A stretch of DNA of 64,000 nucleotides from positions 411,711 through 475,710 of the forward strand of contig CAJNYU010000157.1 in NCBI GenBank assembly GCA_905331475.1. Direction: 5' to 3'. Under the pieces are notes generated by a model that did not search any database, was not told the DNA's origin, and saw only the letters and a program-made list of their open reading frames with translations. Shown one piece after another: positions 50,613 to 62,328 of the stretch. Origin of the DNA: Rotaria socialis. Lineage: Eukaryota; Rotifera; Eurotatoria; Philodinida; Philodinidae. Position numbers and translations under genes: made by a program. The number at the start of each line of letters is the position of its first letter. The stretch's first letter is position 1.

Positions 50613-53600
50613 ATGGCATTTGCATTGAATGTACCTAATGAAATTTTGAGTGTATTTGATAATTCACATCGAAATGAAATGAAATCTAATGATTTACATA
50701 GAATTTTAAACAATCGAAATATACAGATCTCGATGGATGAAATCATCCGAACAGTTCGTTCATCAAGCCTTTCAAATCTTTTCAATGTTCAATCTTTATC
50801 AAACGATTCATATGTAATACAATTGAATCCAAAAGTAAGAACACTATTTTTAGAAAAAAAATCATCTAATAAGATTTTTGATTTGGCTCTATAGTTAACA
50901 CTTTGTAAACATTTTTTACGGAAAGGTTGTAAAAATAAAATGCAATGCACAAAACTACATGTATGCCGTTTTACAAGCCATACTTTCAATAGACCCATTG
51001 ACAAACCTTGTTATTATCCGCACAAACTTAGTCAGCACTCAAATAATGTCCTTCTATTAAAACGATTTAATTATGATACATTAGATGAAGAGATTCTTCT
51101 TCGTTTACTTCGTCTTCATTATACAATCACTAGTCAACAAGTAGAATCAATAAATAAGTTTTTTTTTTTAATTTATATTTTTTATCGTGATTTCTAGGCA
51201 GTCAATGAGAATCATATTAATTCAAGTCGACCATCATCATTTCAGCCCAGTCGTCTGCATTCGAATGATTCTCAAGTAAAAGGACCGATTCATCCATCAA
51301 CGCCACCCTCACAATTGAATAAACCATCTGTCATAACAGACAATGTTATAGAACGACAATTAGACATCAGTATTCCATCACAACAAGATGCCAATGATGT
51401 TGATCTTGAAATAGTTGAACTTATTTTAGCAGGAAAAGATATTATTATTGAACGAATATTAGAAAATCAAACATCAAATGAATTCTATCGTCGATATACA
51501 ATTCAACTTAAAACAAAACAAAGTAATTCATAGATCTATTTAACATTCTGTTGAAGAATCGAATGAAACTTTTTCCTTTGTTTTCCTTCTCCTATTCAGT
51601 TATTGACAATATACTTCAAAATGAACCAATTATTATGTACAATAATATTCCGATCAAAATGAAACGAACAATACGGCAAAAAGATAAATGTATATTTGCA
51701 CTTAAATTCGATACCGATCAAAAGATTGATGATACACGATTGAATCTATATGTGAAAACACTCGTTGGAAAAGTTCATTCTAATGTATTTGATATGACAA
51801 ATGACGGCAGTGATGAACAATTACATCTTATTCGATGTGATGAACCGATTGGTATGTATTTAGATTATTGATATAGCGAAATTTCAAAAGAATATTGTTT
51901 TTTATCTTTTAGACTTCGAACATTTGCATAAAGCACATAAAGCTAAAAACATTTTACAAGGTTACCATGTAACTGTTATTGAAGTATATGAAGCTGAAGC
52001 TCTTGCAGTTTCGTTTGTAAATCGTTCATTGCATCAATCAATGACTTTATCACGATTACGCCAATGGATTGGTGAACATCGTTGGCAGCAAGATGTTTTT
52101 GCTTGTCTTTGTATTCAGAATGGAACGAATGCAGAGATCGAATTAATGAGTCCTGAAGGTTGATCTATTGTTTTGCTGAATTTTTAAAAAAATAAGAATC
52201 CTTCGTCTCTTTTTTTTTCATTCATAGTTACGAGTAAATGGTTGTCCGAAGCAAGTAGAATCGAAAAAGATCTGTCACTTGTAATTCATCCGATTATTGA
52301 TTTTATTCGACCACCGGAAACAAATGAAGATGACCAAGATGAAGAAATAATAAACTTGTTGACTAAAACAAAACTATCTCCATCCATTTCACCATCATCT
52401 TCAATAGGCGATTCACGAAAAGGAGAAAACGATCAAACTTCTTACGAAATTAAACCCGATTGGCGTGTTGTTCTAACACATCCAACATTTGGTGATGAAT
52501 ATAAAAAATACATTCGTAATTATCATCTTCGTTGATTTCATACGTATCTCTACTTACCTCTCATTTCGATTATTTAGGTGAAAATTTAAATATTTCCGTT
52601 CAGATCACTGGCTCATCAATTCAACTGCCGAATCCTCAGATTCGCAAAGAATTCGCACGTTATACAAATATGTTTATTCAAAAATTTATCTTTCACGAAG
52701 TGAGCAATTTAGATGGAGTTCAAGTTAAAATTATCAAAAGTAATTACACACGAATGGCACATAAATGGCAACAAAATACAAACATAACGTTAATTGCTGC
52801 ACGCCGTGATACTATGGCTGAACTTTTTCCAATCCTTTCGTCACCAAATCAACAACAAAACAAAACAAGAACGACTCCGGCATTTACACATAGGCCACCG
52901 TCAACTCCTCAAAAACACGAACGACAATCAACACCACTCATTGCTGAACAACCACGACATGAGTATGAAGTTTATTGATTTTGTTTTAATTCTCATTTTC
53001 TTTGTAGATCACCTACAATCCAAATAAAATCAAATAAAGATCAAATCCAAACGCTTTCCTATCCAATAGAAAATTCTGTTTATTTTCCTTTTTTCTCTTT
53101 CACAAATTCATTTCCGGGGCGCCTTAATACTTATCTATCGAATTCGTTTAATATAAAATTAGATATAAAACCAGTATCGTCGACAAAAATTGTACTTGAA
53201 CTTATTGGTCAACCTAAAGATGTGTCTGATGCTCGACCCGTTTTGACATCGTTATTTGCATTATTAAAAACAAAAACTTATTCTGATCCGAACGATTGTA
53301 TGTTTAACAGTTTCAATTTTTTACTATTTCTATGATACGTATTTTAGCTTGTAAATTTTCTATACCCGATCTTTATCGTGTCGTACAATTGCGACTTGAT
53401 AAATGTTCTATAGTAGCATCGTGCAGTTTTTCAACAAAAAATGATGGTGTTTTACTAGTTAGATATTTTGCTGATCATCCACAATTTGGTGCTGATGAAC
53501 AAGAAATTGATGATGTTGTACAACGTAATCTTTTTAATTTTTCATATCCGGTTGAAACTACAAGTAAAAAACTTGGAATTAAATTTGAGGAATTAGAAAA

Positions 53601-55041
53601 GAAAATTAAACAAAGAACTGATTACGGAGAAAATATTTGTTGTCTGTATAAATATCAAAGAGGATCAACAGATCAAACTCGATTAATTTCAATTCATTTA
53701 TGTGGAATAGAATCTGTTGTTCGAGAGATTTATCAAGAATTTAAGAAGATTTCAGATGAATATTTACCGATACCGTGCAATATACAATTAAACTCAGGCC
53801 AAGTACGTACTGTCAAAGTGTATTATTATTATTAATTTTGTTGAATAAGTAATCGTTTCATTGGGTGTTCGCTTTTTAAATACTATTTATTTCTAGGTTA
53901 ATTTTTTGTTAAATGTTTATCTCGGTGATTTAATCGAATTCGAGAAACAAAATGAAACTGATGGCGTAGATTTACGATCGAAATTGAAAAACGAACCAAC
54001 AAGTCAATTTATAGCACCGAAATATTTACATGCAAAAATAAAACTATTCTTACTTGAAATGAGTCAATTGAAAGTATTATCAAAAGAGATAAAATGTGCA
54101 AAACAATTAATTCATAATAAAAAAGATGAACTATACGAATTAGCATTAAAAAATCGATGTTTACTTTCAATAACATTATCACCTCAAGCCACAGTCTCTC
54201 GTAGAATAACACCTACGATATCTAAAGTTAGTTCAGGAACAATAAATATATCCAATGGTGATCTAACAACAGAACGAGTAAGATAGAAAAAAGAACACAT
54301 TTTGTTTTCTTAATATTTTCATTTAGTCTGATGTTCTCGTTGTTTGTTCATCATCTGCAAAACTTTGTGAGAGTGTAATTCGAGCAGCTGGAAAACAAGT
54401 TGAACAAGAATTAAATGGCGTAGATCTAACAAAGAATGCAACTGACACATCAGTTGGGAATTTAAAACAAGCCAAACGACTTTTCTTTTTACCTTGGACA
54501 CCACCTGCTTCATTTTTAAATAATCAAGACATCGATGTACTTCGCCAGTCGATCTCAGCATTTGTTAAACAAGCGATTCAATTTACTATTCAAGGACAAT
54601 TTAGGAGTATTGGTATGCAGTATAGTTGATTTTTTTTTGATTGAAATTATTAAATGAATTTTAGCTTTTCCCGCCATTGGATGCGGTGGTTTTGGAATAC
54701 AACCAGATATAATTGCGAAAATTATGATTGATGCAGTTCGTGAAGAACTCACGGCTGATCCAACTACACAGCTGGTAGTTACATTCGCTGTACAACAAGC
54801 ACGTGTATACGATGTTTTTAATGCTACGCTCAAAGATACACCAATAGGCGATGGTATTCGAAGCCGTCCGTTATCAAATCAAGAAAGTTAGTAGAATTAT
54901 TTATTGAATTGATAAATAGTTCATTTGCATTTCTTTCTAGAATTTGCGATTACTCTTACAACATCTAATTCACATATTCAGACAGCCAACAATTTATTAG
55001 CAACTATTGAAAATGTTCTCGTTCCATCGTTTTCTTCCTAA
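50613..55041 (+). CDS. Tandem PARP-like paralogue ending at the macro domain
   Basis: Begins 142 bp after the stop of the previous gene, with an acceptor-like CTCATTTTAG 29 nt before the ATG. The domain order copies the neighbour: winged-helix-like start (ILSVFDNSHRN), CCCH region, RRM/KH-like repeats, then a macro-like domain (about 54325-54850: VLVVCSSSAKLCESVIRAAG, AFPAIGCGGFGIQPDIIAKI). It ends with a short tail (stop 55039-55041). There is no WWE or PARP catalytic domain, and none is found in the 800 bp downstream. The first CCCH finger is kept (CKHFLRKGCKNKMQCTKLH), the second lacks one Cys position. The macro core again has CSSS in place of NAAN. About 1,200 residues. Likely a non-catalytic RNA- or ADP-ribose-binding partner, by analogy with PARP13 (inference). 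Confidence 0.8.
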
Positions 55042-55841
55042 ATCTTGATTTTAGAAAGAAATCGCATGCTTTTTTAAAATTTTTATAATTTCAGTGTGTT
55101 TGTTTCGTACTGAAAATAATATTTGAATATTGCAAAATAGAAGAGGACTAGATGAAAGCTGGACTACGACACCTAATTAAAATTGGCACGATATTCCCGC
55201 CCTCGATTCACTTTCGGGTCTGCATTGAATCTACAACAGGTTTTGTTGGAAAGAAAATTTCATCTGCTAGTGCATGGTAAAATTTTTGATGAGCCTCATC
55301 AGAACGTACATAAATAGTCGATATATCTACAAAATTTGTGCTGATTGGAAGGGCTTCTTGAAAAAGTGAAATAGAAAGACAATATATCCATAATTTTCAA
55401 CACATTCCTGATTTATTTACCATGAAATTTTAAAACGTTATTTTAATTGAATATTATAACGAGTTGTGCAATGTTTTAGACACTTCAAAGCGTATGAGTG
55501 ATTGAAAAGTGAACAACATATAGTCACTTCTCCAGCATTAACAATTTCTTTTTACCTTATTAATATGCAATGAATGAAACCTCTGATGTCACGCGACAAA
55601 GAAAAATAAAATAATCAGCAAGAGAAAAGATTATTGTATAGTATAAACAAATTGGAATATTTTGTCAATAGATTTATTTTAACCTATATCCAAACACTTC
55701 ATATTCCAACCAAAATATTTTTGTCGAACAATTTCAGGTACTTATAGTCTACAAAATACTATCATAATTCTTAATTAGATTTATCTTGTTGTGTCTCTGT
55801 TAATGAAGCGAAAGTAAAGAAACCATTGTTTCTCGTTACAT
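55042..55841. other. Intergenic region between the PARP pair and the Kelch gene
   Basis: No remains of a WWE or PARP catalytic domain could be read here. AT-rich, no repeats noted. Confidence 0.45.
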
Positions 55842-58800
55842 ATGGGTCCATCTCAAACACGTAGCTTGTCTATAAATGATAATTCTTTGTTGTCAATACC
55901 ATCCGAGTTGAATCAACGGGAACTAACATCCACGAATTTGTACAGGTTAGTAACACCGATAGAATAAGTCTATATAGATCTATTGATAAAGCGTCCACAA
56001 TTTGCTAACTACATGAACTTCTATTGTGTTAGGAAACGACGGAGAGGTGCCTTCATAATCAATACAAAGCCGTGTTCGACATTCCCATTAATTTTGCCAA
56101 TGATTAGTGCATTTGCTTTTGCAATTATGGTAATCATCGTTTATGCACTCATTTCTGCATTCACACAACAAGCAGGAGCTACGAGCACAGGTATATGTAG
56201 ACTAATTTCAAATCTTAAAAGTATTGCGGATCACCAACGAATGATTTCTTCTGAAGTTACTCTACTTTTCTTTCTCTAGTACACGTAAGATAATCATTTT
56301 AGAAACTAGAGAAACTTACAAAATATTCATGGATATTAAAGTGATGTTGCATCTTGAACAAAATTTATTATTTTTAAGTGAGACATTCATTGTGGGTCAA
56401 TTCTCATAGTCTAGCCAGTTTCCGTTGAATTCCAGAGGCAGAGTTCCTAAATGTTTGTCCGAACTCCAATATAAAGTAAAGCCAGGCCTACAGACTGCAT
56501 TTTTATCTGTACTGGTGAAGACTAGGTAACAATTTTAGAAGGTTCTTCAAGTTCACTCAATGATATCATGTTCAAATGAAGAGAAAACCTAAAACTCATA
56601 TGATTAAACCATTACGTCTACAAACAAAACATTTTTTCACTCTCAGCTACTCTCTCGCCTGTAGTAGATTAAACAATGACCATGCACACTCTCTAAGATA
56701 TGTCGAATCATACGGAAAATAGCGGAAAGTGTTTGGAAAGCTTTAGCCCGATACTTGTTCACGTAGTACATACCATGTGCAAAAACTTGGCATGCTAACA
56801 TTGACTTAAGGGTGCTCCGATATAATTTTTCTTAGAATGCAACCCAAACTTATGACTATTCAAATTTCAAAAAAAACAACAGAATGCAACACATTGTTGA
56901 TTCAATTTTTTCCTGTATGAGCCATTATACTAATAACTATGCTAGGATTCATAACCAATAAAACGGCGGCTTTTACAACAACGGCTTCTACGATCACTGG
57001 AACGACCGCTTCTACGGCTACGGCTACGGCTGCAGCCACCACCACAACGACGACGACTACAACCACTACGACAACTACTACCGTAACGAGCGTGTCAAGT
57101 AAGTTTACTTTTATCTACTCATAACGACATGCTTCAATCTGAAAGAAGACCATTCATAGCAGTTTGTCCGGTAGTCAGTTTGATTGGATGTGGGTAACTG
57201 TGACTAGCTATACAAATCTTCATTTCATCTACACCCTAAAAAATTAGTAAAAAATATATCATTACCATACACAGTGTCCAAAGTATGATGTTTTTTTTTA
57301 TAAATTTGCAAGACGACTATCATGCAAGAATGATACTTCATCGTTAGTGTAAATATTCCACTATAATATATTGATAAATACTGTATTTCGATCTAGAAGT
57401 TCGGTGCTCATTTAGGGCTGAGCTTTGATGTCTTGCAGTGTCCATGAAAGAATGTGAAGTATGAATGTGCATAAGAGTGATAAATTGACTCTTGGCATAC
57501 ACCTGTTTCGCTCAGACATTCTTCTTGATGAATAATGGCACAAACTCGTTGTTTTTTTACATCGAGGTACTGCAGTTCAATCCTAGCGATTTCATCCAAA
57601 TGTTTCTACACACATTATCCAGTTAGTTTTACTGAAAGACACAATCATAAGTTTTTCATCTGCACAGCTAATAATCCAATATCTAATCAACAGCAGTTGT
57701 AAAGATATGAAGTTTATGATTGTATCTTTTGCCGAGGCTCAATTCATAGTATTCTTTGAAATGTTTTCGAACGAAGCCAACAAGTTTGAAACTATCCATC
57801 GGAAAATTACAAGAGTGATAATTCCTATGACAACCACACATCATATAAACACATTTACCTAGTACTATCTCGTGCTCTTGGTACAATGAGTCACATATGA
57901 GTGTAGTTTATGGAAAGTCTTAGATTGCTGCATTGAAAATTGTGTTTTTAGAATGGTTGAACACAAACAGCACGAGTTTTGCACGATACCGACATACAGC
58001 ATCGATACTAACCAATGGGAATGTCTTAGTTGCTGGTGGCTATGATGGTAGTAGTGCTTTAAATAGTACAGAACTGTATAATCCATCAACCGGAGTTTGG
58101 ACAATGACCGGTAGCATGAGGTTTACACGATACACACACGCTGCATCCCTACTTGCAAATGGAAAAGTCTTAGTAGCTGGTGGACTTAGTAATATTGGTT
58201 ATCTCAATAATGCAGAACTGTACGATCCATCAACAGGACAATGGATAATGACTGGGAATATGAGCACTGTACGAGACTCACCAATATCTGCGATCCTAAC
58301 CAATGGTAACGTTTTGGTTGCTGGTGGATTGGCTTATGGAGCTTATTTGAACAGTGCAGAACTGTACGATGCATCAACAGGGGTTTGGACAAAAACTGGC
58401 ACCATGAATAATAGTCGAAAGTATCATACCGCATCGATTCTAACTAATAGGGCAGTCTTAGTGATAGGTGGATTTGATGACAGTGTTTATTTGAATACCG
58501 CAGAACTATATGATCCATCAACCGGAGTTTGGACAAGCCTGGCACACATCATCGACACTAACTAATGGAAATGTCTTAGTTGGCGCTGGATTTAATTCAG
58601 TCGGGGCCTACCTGAATAGTGTGGAACTCTACGATCTATCAACAGGAGTTTGGACTGAGCTTGCCAACATGAATGTTAAACGATACCAACACACAGCATC
58701 AGTATTAACTAATGGAAAAGTTTTAGTTGCTGGTGGATCTGGTATTACTACCGCACTGAATAGTGCAGAATTGTACGACCCATCAACAGGAAATTGGACT

Positions 58801-58926
58801 ATGACTGGTAGCATGAATATTGGACGATACTATCACACAGCATCGACGTCAACCAATGGAAATATTTTGGCTGTTGATGGCAGAAATGCTATCGCGTATT
58901 TGCAGAGTGCAGAATTATATGAATGA
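55842..58926 (+). pseudogene. Membrane-anchored Kelch-repeat gene with a frameshift
   Basis: Exons 55842-55945, 56033-56190, 56946-57098 and 57952-58926 join in phase. The product would have a short basic cytoplasmic start (YRKRRRGAF), one membrane span ([20 protein letters not shown]), a Thr-rich, mucin-like stalk, then about seven Kelch-type repeats of about 48 residues, each with HTASILTNGNVLVAGG and SAELYDPSTGVWT. The repeat wording is close to bacterial Kelch/galactose-oxidase-like proteins, so the ectodomain may be of horizontal origin (inference). Near 58540 the fifth repeat loses about ten codons and the frame shifts: after GVWT the first frame stops within ten codons and the rest continues in the +1 frame (WHTSSTLTNGNVLV). 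There are no splice signals there. Either a recent pseudogene, a truncated protein, or an assembly error. Confidence 0.65.
57408..57890 (-). pseudogene. Antisense coding-like segments inside the Kelch intron
   Basis: In the 853-bp intron of the Kelch gene the minus strand reads as protein in two blocks. The upstream block (about 57890-57690) has CGCHRNYHSC, then FKLVGFVRKHFKEYYELS. The second (57610-57408) has HLDEIARIELQYLDVKKQ and CLSETGVCQESIY, ending in a stop. A good acceptor (GTGTGTAG) lies directly before the second block, but the donor for the first is weak (GTTGAT). No family recognised. It could be two exons of a nested gene or the remains of an insertion. Confidence 0.35.
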
Positions 58927-59525
58927 TCATTGTTAAACTGACATATTTCTTATTAGACTGAAATTTGAACTTTTAAAATTTTTCTGATGTTCATAACTTA
59001 AGTACAATAGCGCTGCATTTTTTTAATTCAATTGATTTTACCATTTATGCTACGGATTTCTCTTAATCTTCATAGCTTGTGGGTGTCGATATGAAAAATT
59101 TACAAACGACTAACAGTTGAATTTTTTGTCTGAACAGAAAATTGTTAATCTCAAAATATCAAATTCAATTTCAGAAATTCTCAATAGATCGGCGTTATCA
59201 GTGTTTACTTTCTTTTCAAAAATATTGCGAATGATTTCCCTCTGACGGTGAGGATGTGGGTGTCGGTGTAGATGAAAAGGAGGTTGAAAACTTTACTTGC
59301 ACACACCCACACTCACGTACAAGATATCTACACAATGGAAAGAAAATTTCCTAGATAGAGACCCTTTTGGCCTAATTCTTTTTTACCAGAATGAATACAG
59401 AATATCAACAAACATGAGGTTCAAAGAAAAATAAAATATAATTTCTGAATTTCGATTTGTATTGATTGACTGTAACAATTATAAAGTTATCAAATAAAGC
59501 GTCCATTCATTTCGTATGATGGCAC
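58927..59525. other. Convergent intergenic region with telomere-like hairpin motif
   Basis: Between the Kelch gene and ART-B, which converge. It contains GATGTGGGTGTCGGTGT near 59253-59269 and the C-rich partner CACACACCCACACTC near 59299-59314. Confidence 0.5.
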
Positions 59526-60773
59526 TTATTGAAAGAGAGCTCTTTCAGCTTCAGAATTAGCAAATAAATCTTGTCCTTGATAATATTCATTGATATTTTC
59601 GAGAAAAGTTAAATTGACAAAAAGCAAAGCAGTGACCACGACATTTTCATTGGACTCCACTCGTAGAATAAGTTCATCGTCATTGTTTACAGCTACTCTA
59701 TATTCGATATCCTCGGGTTCCCCTGGCAATAAATCTCTTTGATTCAACAGAGTCTGCTTGTGCTTAGTAAATGAACCTGGTTTGACTCGTATTTCAATAA
59801 TGACGCACCACCGTTGACTATCCGAAAATATTCTTTCGGAATATACTGCATCCGCTGCATAAAATATACTCGGTGAAATGAATACAGCATTGGCCCAATT
59901 CGTGAATGATCCCACTTTTACATTCAAACCAATATGACCTTTTTCTGGAGAAATTTGATGTCCAGGTGATAACACAGTGCCTGCTGAGTGTAAACCATAC
60001 TTCATAATTGAATGTAAATGCTTATATTTAGTTCCATGCCAGGCCAATGTCCAATTTGTTTCTAAGTATGATTTTGAATACTGCGAATAGTTGTCGAAAT
60101 TTCTCAAAATCTTTTTACCAATAATTTTATCAGCATATTTTAAAACAATTAAATTTTTGACTAATTCATCACTCTTTAATTTATTTAAGCACGAATTTAT
60201 TTTATCGTCAGTTTTTGACAGAATACAATCCCGAATTTCTCGACTGCAAGCTTCATCTTTAGGATTGTTTCCAAAACTATTTCTTATTTCGGGATTAGCT
60301 TCATACTCAAGCAACAGCTCAACTATCGATTGGTGCCCATAAAATGCTGCTGCATGAAGAGCTGTGCTTCCATCACCTTGAGTTTCATTTGTTTGACATC
60401 CAGATCTTAACAAGAAATGACATATATTATGAAAACCACTTCTTGTTGCAATGTAAAGTAATGTTCTTCCATATTCGTCTCTCTGGTTTAGTAAATATTT
60501 TTGTTTGCTAATTTCTCTTACGAATAATTCATAGTTGCCAGTAATCACATAATAAAAATGATCTTGCTTTTTAACGAAAAACATGTCATTTTGTCTCGTA
60601 TATCTGCTTGGATCTTTTGAGCACAGAATAGCGTATGCCAATGAACATATTGCTCTTTCATATCTAGAAGATGACCGTATTTTTTGTTTAAAAGCAAATT
60701 TTATTGTCGAACGCGATGAATTTGTACTAATACTTAATGTCTGGAAAGGATTTATCATATTAGGTACTTCCAT
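59526..60773 (-). CDS. Ankyrin-repeat plus ADP-ribosyltransferase-fold protein (ART-B), intronless
   Basis: A single exon of 415 residues on the minus strand. Residues about 95-190 hold two good ankyrin repeats (DEYGRTLLYIATRSGFHNIC and DGSTALHAAAFYGHQSIVEL) and a third partial one. From about residue 240 comes the ART-like domain: NWTLAWHGTKYKHLHSI, KYGLHSAGTVLSPGHQ, KGHIGLN, AVFISPSIFYAADAVYSE, IRVKPGSF. This arrangement is shared with ART-A (10724-12262). His in WHGT and Tyr in FYA fit the first two positions of a PARP-type triad; the third is uncertain (NDDELILRVE). Ankyrins probably choose a protein partner. Lack of introns is unusual for the window. Enzymatic activity is inferred only. 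Confidence 0.7.
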   Translation of the reverse strand: MEVPNMINPFQTLSISTNSSRSTIKFAFKQKIRSSSRYERAICSLAYAILCSKDPSRYTRQNDMFFVKKQDHFYYVITGNYELFVREISKQKYLLNQRDEYGRTLLYIATRSGFHNICHFLLRSGCQTNETQGDGSTALHAAAFYGHQSIVELLLEYEANPEIRNSFGNNPKDEACSREIRDCILSKTDDKINSCLNKLKSDELVKNLIVLKYADKIIGKKILRNFDNYSQYSKSYLETNWTLAWHGTKYKHLHSIMKYGLHSAGTVLSPGHQISPEKGHIGLNVKVGSFTNWANAVFISPSIFYAADAVYSERIFSDSQRWCVIIEIRVKPGSFTKHKQTLLNQRDLLPGEPEDIEYRVAVNNDDELILRVESNENVVVTALLFVNLTFLENINEYYQGQDLFANSEAERALFQ

Positions 60774-60916
60774 ATTTTTTCTCAGATAATGTTTAATTAA
60801 TAATAATCTTTTCCTTCAGTTTGTTATTGAAATAGAAAATTATAATGTGCTGTGATTGCAGATTGATATTATTAAGAAATCTGGAAATATAAAACAAATG
60901 AGTTCAATGTAAATAA

Positions 60917-61412
60917 GGCCTTGTCTACACTAGAAAAGTTAATGCTGAATTAAGAAACATGGTTGGTTGAAAAGTTAATTCAGATTTAATGCCCTTTTGA
61001 AAAGTGAATTAAAGTTAATGCATCAATCTATAAAGAACTTGATGGATTAATTAGAATCTCGGACAGGCCTCAATGAGATTGCTGTATATTATCGATAAAT
61101 AGATATTTTTTATAAAGAACAGGAGGTGAAGTATAAAAATTAAGAACTCTAGAATATTGAACGAAACTATAGTTGAAAGAAATAAGTTAGAGAAGCAGAT
61201 ATTTTGGTGGCAAATTTCATCATTTGTCGTTAATCATCAAAAAGAGACAGAAGCGACTTTTTCTTTACTGAACATGTGCTAAATTTATACATGCAGGCTA
61301 CATTATTGAGGTTACTTCTCAATTCTGATTGATGCATACAACTTATAAGTGTAGACGCACGTAGATTTAATTCGAATTAATGCCGCATTATCTTTCTAGT
61401 GTAGGCAAGGTC
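60917..61412. mobile_element. PIF/Harbinger-type MITE with TAA target duplication
   Basis: Left end GGCCTTGTCTACACTAGAAA and the complement of the right end GACCTTGCCTACACTAGAAA form an inverted repeat with two differences. A TAA on each side (60914-60916 and 61413-61415) fits the 3-bp TWA target of PIF/Harbinger elements, and the terminal wording is typical of them. No transposase. Confidence 0.75.
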
Positions 61413-61498
61413 TAAAAGTATTCTGACTCATACTGAAAAAGTTTTCTACAGTATTGAAACTACAATGAATAGAAGTAAATGGGTGTTTCTGCGCTCGA

Positions 61499-62318
61499 AA
61501 TAGGGGTGTTACTTTATCTTTATTGATCTTTATATTAAAGAATAACGATAAATAATTTGTATAACAACAGAAAACATTGATTGCAGTTCCTGCTTATTGT
61601 CACTGACATTGCAGTATGAAATAATACTAGCAAATGATGGTGAGGCATAAATCATTTATGAAAACAAATCTAGTGTTCAAAATTTTTTTAGCCTTGAACT
61701 TCTTAATTTTCTTCGAGCTATCCAGACAAGACCAAATTTTGGGTTTGTAAGGGAAATTTTTTTTCTTTATTCTCTATTTTATCGTTATTAAATACCCAGG
61801 TCGAACAGTATGGTCCGTATACGGCCATTGACGGCTACTTTACGACTATTTTACGGGCGAAATTTTGCCGTAATATCTGGCGCAGTAATACGGACCGTAT
61901 TATCTTGAGTGTACGGAGCACAAACAGCCGTAAACCATGAAAATTCAGTCCCGTTTATGGTGCCGTATTAGTGCGTCAGGTATTATGGGCAAATACCGTC
62001 TATTTACTGCCGTAAAGATACCGTTTTGACATCGTTTACCGTCGACAAACAAGCCGTAAACGAGTCCGTTTTGATCAACCTGGGTAAAGATAAAGCTACC
62101 TTTTCTTTTTCTTTATTTTATAAAGATAAAGATTATCGTTATCTTTACTTTATAAATATAAATATTTTATTTATCTTTATTTTTTAAAGAATAAAGATTT
62201 CATAAATTCTTCATTCTTTATTTTATAAATATAAAGATTTCATTTATCTTTATTTTTCAAATATAAAGGTTTTATTTATCCTTAAAAAGTGAAGTAAATA
62301 TAAAGTAACACCCCTATT
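61499..62318. mobile_element. MITE with AATAGGGGTGTTAC ends, host of a nested element
   Basis: The ends AATAGGGGTGTTACTTTAT (61499) and its complement (to 62318) are inverted. The right half is made of CTTTAT/ATAAAG iterations. The element contains the TACCCAGG-type foldback at 61793-62086, so the nested copy must be younger. Confidence 0.6.
61793..62086. mobile_element. Foldback MITE, TACCCAGG-type ends (copy 3, nested)
   Basis: Begins TACCCAGGTCGAACA and ends TCAACCTGGGTA. The interior has CCGTATACGG and CCGTAAACGA words related to the 37593 copy. The outermost TA on both sides may be the target duplication. Confidence 0.7.
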
Positions 62319-62328
62319 CAAAGAGTCT

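Noticed and set aside
55042-55841. Search for a lost WWE/PARP catalytic domain behind the second PARP gene
   Set aside because: No HG, YA or LITY-like patterns in any frame; the domain is absent, not merely frameshifted.
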